A stretch of DNA of 64,000 nt from Chaetoceros tenuissimus (taxonomy: Eukaryota > Bacillariophyta > Thalassiosirophyceae > Chaetocerotales > Chaetocerotaceae), in NCBI GenBank assembly GCA_021927905.1, contig BLLK01000047.1, positions 1,240,001 to 1,304,000 on the forward strand. Direction: 5' to 3'. Every line of letters begins with the position of its first letter. Within the stretch, counting starts at the first letter, position 1. Below, in pieces: positions 60,770 through 64,000 of the stretch. Under the pieces are notes generated by a model. That model searched no databases. It saw only the letters and a list, made by a program, of their open reading frames with translations, and was not told where the DNA came from. Both the position numbers and the translations under genes were made by a program.

Positions 60770-62783
60770 TTATGAAGATATTCCGATACTCAGCAAGTGT
60801 CTCCCTAGACCATTGAGAGTGTCATCTCTTGGTGGACACCCAAGGACAACAAGGACTTGTGTAGTTAACTCCGCAACCGCAAGGTCCCAAAGTTTAGTTT
60901 CACGAGCTACCTGAAGCACCTTTCCACACTCATCAGCGAGGCCATGAACTTGCTGACAAAGATGGAACAATTCTTCGCTAGCATCCCCCCTCTGTCGATT
61001 TGTCATTGGAATAGTAGGGTATTGAAAGTCACCCATTGAATGATTTGAACGAATAGAAACAGCTCGAAATAGCTCTGGTTTAATCTCCATTGTTTCAAGG
61101 AATAGTTTGTCTCCTTGTACATTCTTTCCATCCTTCTTCATAGAATTTTTTCTGATTTTTCTTCTTTTCCCCATGTACTCTCTCCCTACATTTTGGACAA
61201 GTGAGTATGGATCAATCTGCCTCTTGGACTGACTCGATCTCTCAAAAGAAAAACCATCGCCGTTTTCAAGATCTTCAAGATCCAAGTAATTGTTCATCTC
61301 AGAGAGGGCCGAGGTAAGTTTCCCTGGCTCCTCTGATTGAAAAGCATTAACAGCAGAATGTGCCATAGTACCAATGCTTCTTTCCAACGACTGCTCATAT
61401 GGACACGAGTGATTCTGTTTAGGTTGCCCACAGAGTTTACAGCGATATTTCATTTTAGTCCCCCCACCTTCAGTCTTGAAATGACCACTGGTTTCATTAT
61501 TTGTTGAATGTTGACTGTTTTCATTGTTCTTAGCCTGCTGGTTCTTGCTTTGGTCTGGATCATTCAAAACAAATCTACCGGTTCTTGGCGTAGGGACTGG
61601 AGATGTATCTTCGACATCCCAAGAAAGACGGCGATCATTATCATAAAATCTCTGGTAGAGCTGACTATCGTAATCATCTTGTTCACGACTTTCAACCTTT
61701 GACTTCTCCTCATTAAGTCTGAAGATAGAAGACACGCTTGAATTTCTCTTTACCTGTCTTGGGAACATATTGCCACCATATGCAAGAACACAACATTTTA
61801 AACGCCTTCTTGCAACAACATCTTCAAATTTTCTATTTGCTCTATCCCAGTGCTAACGAAAATAAAAGGTGTGAGCTACAAAGTTTGTGGAAAAACGTAT
61901 GTCCAGTAATGCGAAATCAAACATCTGACAACACTCACCACCTCTTTGGAATTCAAATATCGCATTACACAAAGCTTCAAATCTGGTAGTAGAAAAGTAA
62001 ACTCCGAGAAAAGTTTCGCCTTGGACCTTAAAAGTAGTTCATAGTTCAGATACTTTGGTCCATGAGCTTTCATAGATGGCACTATTGTTTGAGGCTTTGT
62101 CTTGATTTCACTGACAATCTTCTCATCTTCTTTCTCAGACATGGACTTTGAAATTGTCAGCTCTATTTTTCTTCCCTTCTCAGAGTTCATGGTATTTTGA
62201 TGTTGGATTTCACCAGTAATACCCACATTCTTCTTTTTAGAAGAAGTTATTAATTCCTCCACATCACAACTCTGCATAGAAGCATTGGCTCCAATTGAAT
62301 CATAGGAGTTGCGTGATGTCAACCCTGTACTAACTTGACGACAGTACTTGAAATCAATCTAGTAGTATCAAGATGTTTAGTACTTGAGAAGAATTGTCAC
62401 AATTCAAAACATGGCATTTGGTCACTTACCATCTTCCCATTCTTATCGTAGTTGTCCAACGGTTGAATGTCATCAGTATTTGGAGAGATTTTTGGTCTAA
62501 AAATGGAGGAATGCATATCTCTCGTTGCAGGGAAACCATGAGTATATGATTCTACTGAGGACGATGGTGAAGATGCAGTGGTTCCTTTCTGATACTCAGT
62601 TGTTGCTGGAGATTTTCTTTCTTCTGAAAAGGTTGGTATTAATAGTTGTGCATTATCATCTCCTCTGGCTTTTTCACTACCATTTGAAAACATGGAAAAA
62701 CTCATTTTTTCGGATTGTCCGATATTGTTTGCACCAACATATTCCAATTCTTTTCTTGATGTTTCGTCAAATCTATCAATCAT
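60770..62783 (-). CDS. Zinc-knuckle family protein B (paralogue of gene A)
   Basis: Exons 62430-62783, 61939-62358 and 60770-61852 join in phase 0 across introns of 71 and 86 bp, giving 618 residues from the ATG of MIDRFDETS. The N-terminal ~200 residues are polar and low-complexity. The conserved part begins with LLLRSKAKLFSEFTFLLPDL, followed by the shared intron and RLSWDVEDTSPVPTPR. The zinc-knuckle CKLCGQPKQNHSC has CX2CX6HXC spacing and is followed by GTMAHSAVNAFQSEEPG. The C-terminal block (DECGKVLQVARETKLWDLAVAELTTQVLVVLGCPP) ends LNGLGRHLLSIG. Compared with gene A it lacks the long SP-rich N-terminal half. The function is unknown; the fold probably binds zinc. Start assignment is less certain than in gene A because N-termini do not align. 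Confidence 0.8.
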
Positions 62784-63506
62784 TTTTATGTGCTGGAGAT
62801 TGCGAACGTTGAAATTAGTTTGTATCTTTTAAGACTGAGAGTGAAACGAAGATTGCAAAAATGTTTCATTCATGCTGGAACTCACCACTAGCTTGTTGAT
62901 TACCAATCTTTAGGAATTATTGTATACGGAAGGGATATAAGATATCTAGGAAATAAGGTTTGAATAACAGTAATGTGTTCAATCAAATTGTTGTTGTAGT
63001 GATGAACAGTAACACTATCGAGTGCTGAACGAACCCTACAATAAATAATGAGACAAACTCAGAAATATAACCAATTTAGACTTTTCCTCTGAAAAATGAG
63101 AGAAAATTCAGTCTAAATTGGTTTGACCAACGGAAAAATATTGCTTTTTTTGCATGATCCAACGGCCCCTTTTTTCTTTCCCTTCCCCCTTCCTTTTTTC
63201 TTTTTCCAAACCACGACTCAACTTAGTTTTGTAAGGTTTTTGCAGCAGCCAAGGAGACGACACCGCCTGCCGCAGCAAAGAAGATTTTTTGATTCCATCA
63301 AAATGCTCATTACTCTAAACCTCCTGTGATAGCATTCTACTTCTACACCTTTAAACTTATTGCACGAATCGCTTCAATTATACAATTCGTATAGTAGGGG
63401 CCATTGAACGGATCAAAAGCACACCGTAGATATCTCAATCTAGAAGTCCACCTACTCAGTTTCAAAAAGTCAAATTGACAAGTATCAGTTTCCTATTTTA
63501 AAAGTA
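62784..63506. other. Intergenic region between zinc-knuckle gene B and the MRD1-like gene
   Basis: About 720 bp with the gene B promoter. Contains a pyrimidine-rich tract at 63165-63210 and an inverted pair ('ccaatttagactttt' near 63070 and 'attcagtctaaattgg' near 63106) that could form a hairpin. No gene supported. Confidence 0.5.
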
Positions 63507-64000
63507 TCAATCAAACCTTATCTTTTTGTTCTTAGGTTGTACAGTTTCCGTTGAAAGTTCTCTTTTCTCACTCTCTTTGTCTTCTGCCCATTCTAGAACT
63601 AAATGACGACCGTAAAGATGAGTTGATGCAAGAGCTTTCATTGCATTCAAAGCTTCTTTTGCGCCTGTGAATTCAACAAACGCAAAACCACGGTGACCAC
63701 CATCATATTTCTTTGGTAGTCGAACAGTCTTGAGCTGTCCAAAGCTTCCAAAGAGTTGCAGAATCTCTGTCCTTGTTGCTTGAAAAGGCACATTTCTGAC
63801 AATAATCTTGGTACTTGGTTTATTTTTCTTCCCAGCAGACTTTGATGATGAAGTGCTTGCTTTGGATATCTGAAGCTCAATTTCATGCCCATCAATGACA
63901 GCACCCTTCATGGTAGAAACAGCTTTCTTGGCTATTTCAAACGAACTAAATTCAACAAATCCAAAACCCATTGACATTTTTTGAGGTTCATTATTTTTTG
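63507..64000 (-). CDS. MRD1: MRD1/RBM19-type pre-rRNA processing factor, C-terminal part (cut by window edge)
   Basis: The frame is open from the window edge to the TGA at 63507 (164 codons visible). A methionine at 63977 is internal, because the codons before it (ending NEPQK) continue the RRM. The first visible part is the second half of an RRM (MGFGFVEFSSFEIAKKAV, HEIELQISKA). A complete last RRM follows, with KIIVRNVPFQATRTEI and RGFAFVEFTGAKEA, ending HLVLEWAED. The pairing of these two RRMs and the C-terminal VLEWAE are characteristic of the fifth and sixth RRMs of Mrd1/RBM19, which binds pre-rRNA and U3 snoRNA in small-subunit processome assembly. The short basic tail PKNKKIRFD is also family-typical. 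Confidence 0.88.
   Translation of the reverse strand, partial: KNNEPQKMSMGFGFVEFSSFEIAKKAVSTMKGAVIDGHEIELQISKASTSSSKSAGKKNKPSTKIIVRNVPFQATRTEILQLFGSFGQLKTVRLPKKYDGGHRGFAFVEFTGAKEALNAMKALASTHLYGRHLVLEWAEDKESEKRELSTETVQPKNKKIRFD

Overview
The window is nuclear DNA from a diatom, a stramenopile alga with a secondary red plastid. The evidence is: violaxanthin de-epoxidase and zeaxanthin epoxidase genes a few kilobases apart; several N-termini with a signal peptide followed by the diatom plastid-entry motif (ASA-FVAP, SG-FAP, KA-FIVP types); short GT-AG introns of about 70-90 bp; an LTR/Copia element with a retropepsin of the HADT type; and protein families with Cys/His domains that I know mainly from diatom gene models. 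I cannot name the species. Base composition looks AT-rich, and genes are compact and often convergent with under 150 bp between stop codons.

Layout. 1-8.4 kb: a tandem segmental duplication carrying two near-identical genes for a two-domain Golgi-type glycosyltransferase, the left one cut by the window edge. 8.8-15.8 kb: a very young LTR/Copia retrotransposon on the minus strand, whose LTRs differ by one 2-bp indel. It lies between two inverted copies of a ~68-bp repeat. 16.5-17.7 kb: a protein kinase with one intron. 17.8-24.5 kb: a xanthophyll-cycle cluster, made of violaxanthin de-epoxidase (minus), an unknown plastid multi-span membrane protein (minus), an unknown plastid Lys/Glu-rich coiled-coil protein with five symmetric phase-0 exons (plus), and zeaxanthin epoxidase (plus). 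24.7-25.6 kb: a nucleolar RRM protein of the NIFK/Nop15 type. 25.6-30.2 kb: a gene-free block holding three unrelated repeat arrays (about 141-bp, 212-bp and 115-bp units). 30.2-33.3 kb: a MULE-like transposase interrupted by a 1-nt frameshift.

33.8-50 kb: a dense housekeeping region with SHQ1 (H/ACA snoRNP assembly), a plastid NYN/YacP ribonuclease, a SIN3 corepressor, a dsRBD protein with a degenerate RNase III-like region, two unrecognised proteins, and the Pol III subunit RPC9. 49-63 kb: two paralogous genes of an uncharacterised CX2CX6HXC zinc-knuckle family flank a chimeric PDZ-SANT-Ulp1 SUMO protease and an ammonium transporter. The right edge cuts an MRD1/RBM19-type pre-rRNA processing factor.

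Functional threads: photoprotection (the VDE/ZEP pair act in opposite directions on the same carotenoids), ribosome and snoRNP biogenesis (NIFK, SHQ1, MRD1), chromatin and transcription (SIN3, RPC9, SANT-Ulp1), and nitrogen uptake (AMT). The most notable unexplained items are the two plastid proteins inside the VDE-ZEP cluster, the 11-residue repeat tail on VDE, the multi-domain Ulp1 fusion, the paralogous zinc-knuckle family, and the 3-kb degenerate 141-bp repeat array.
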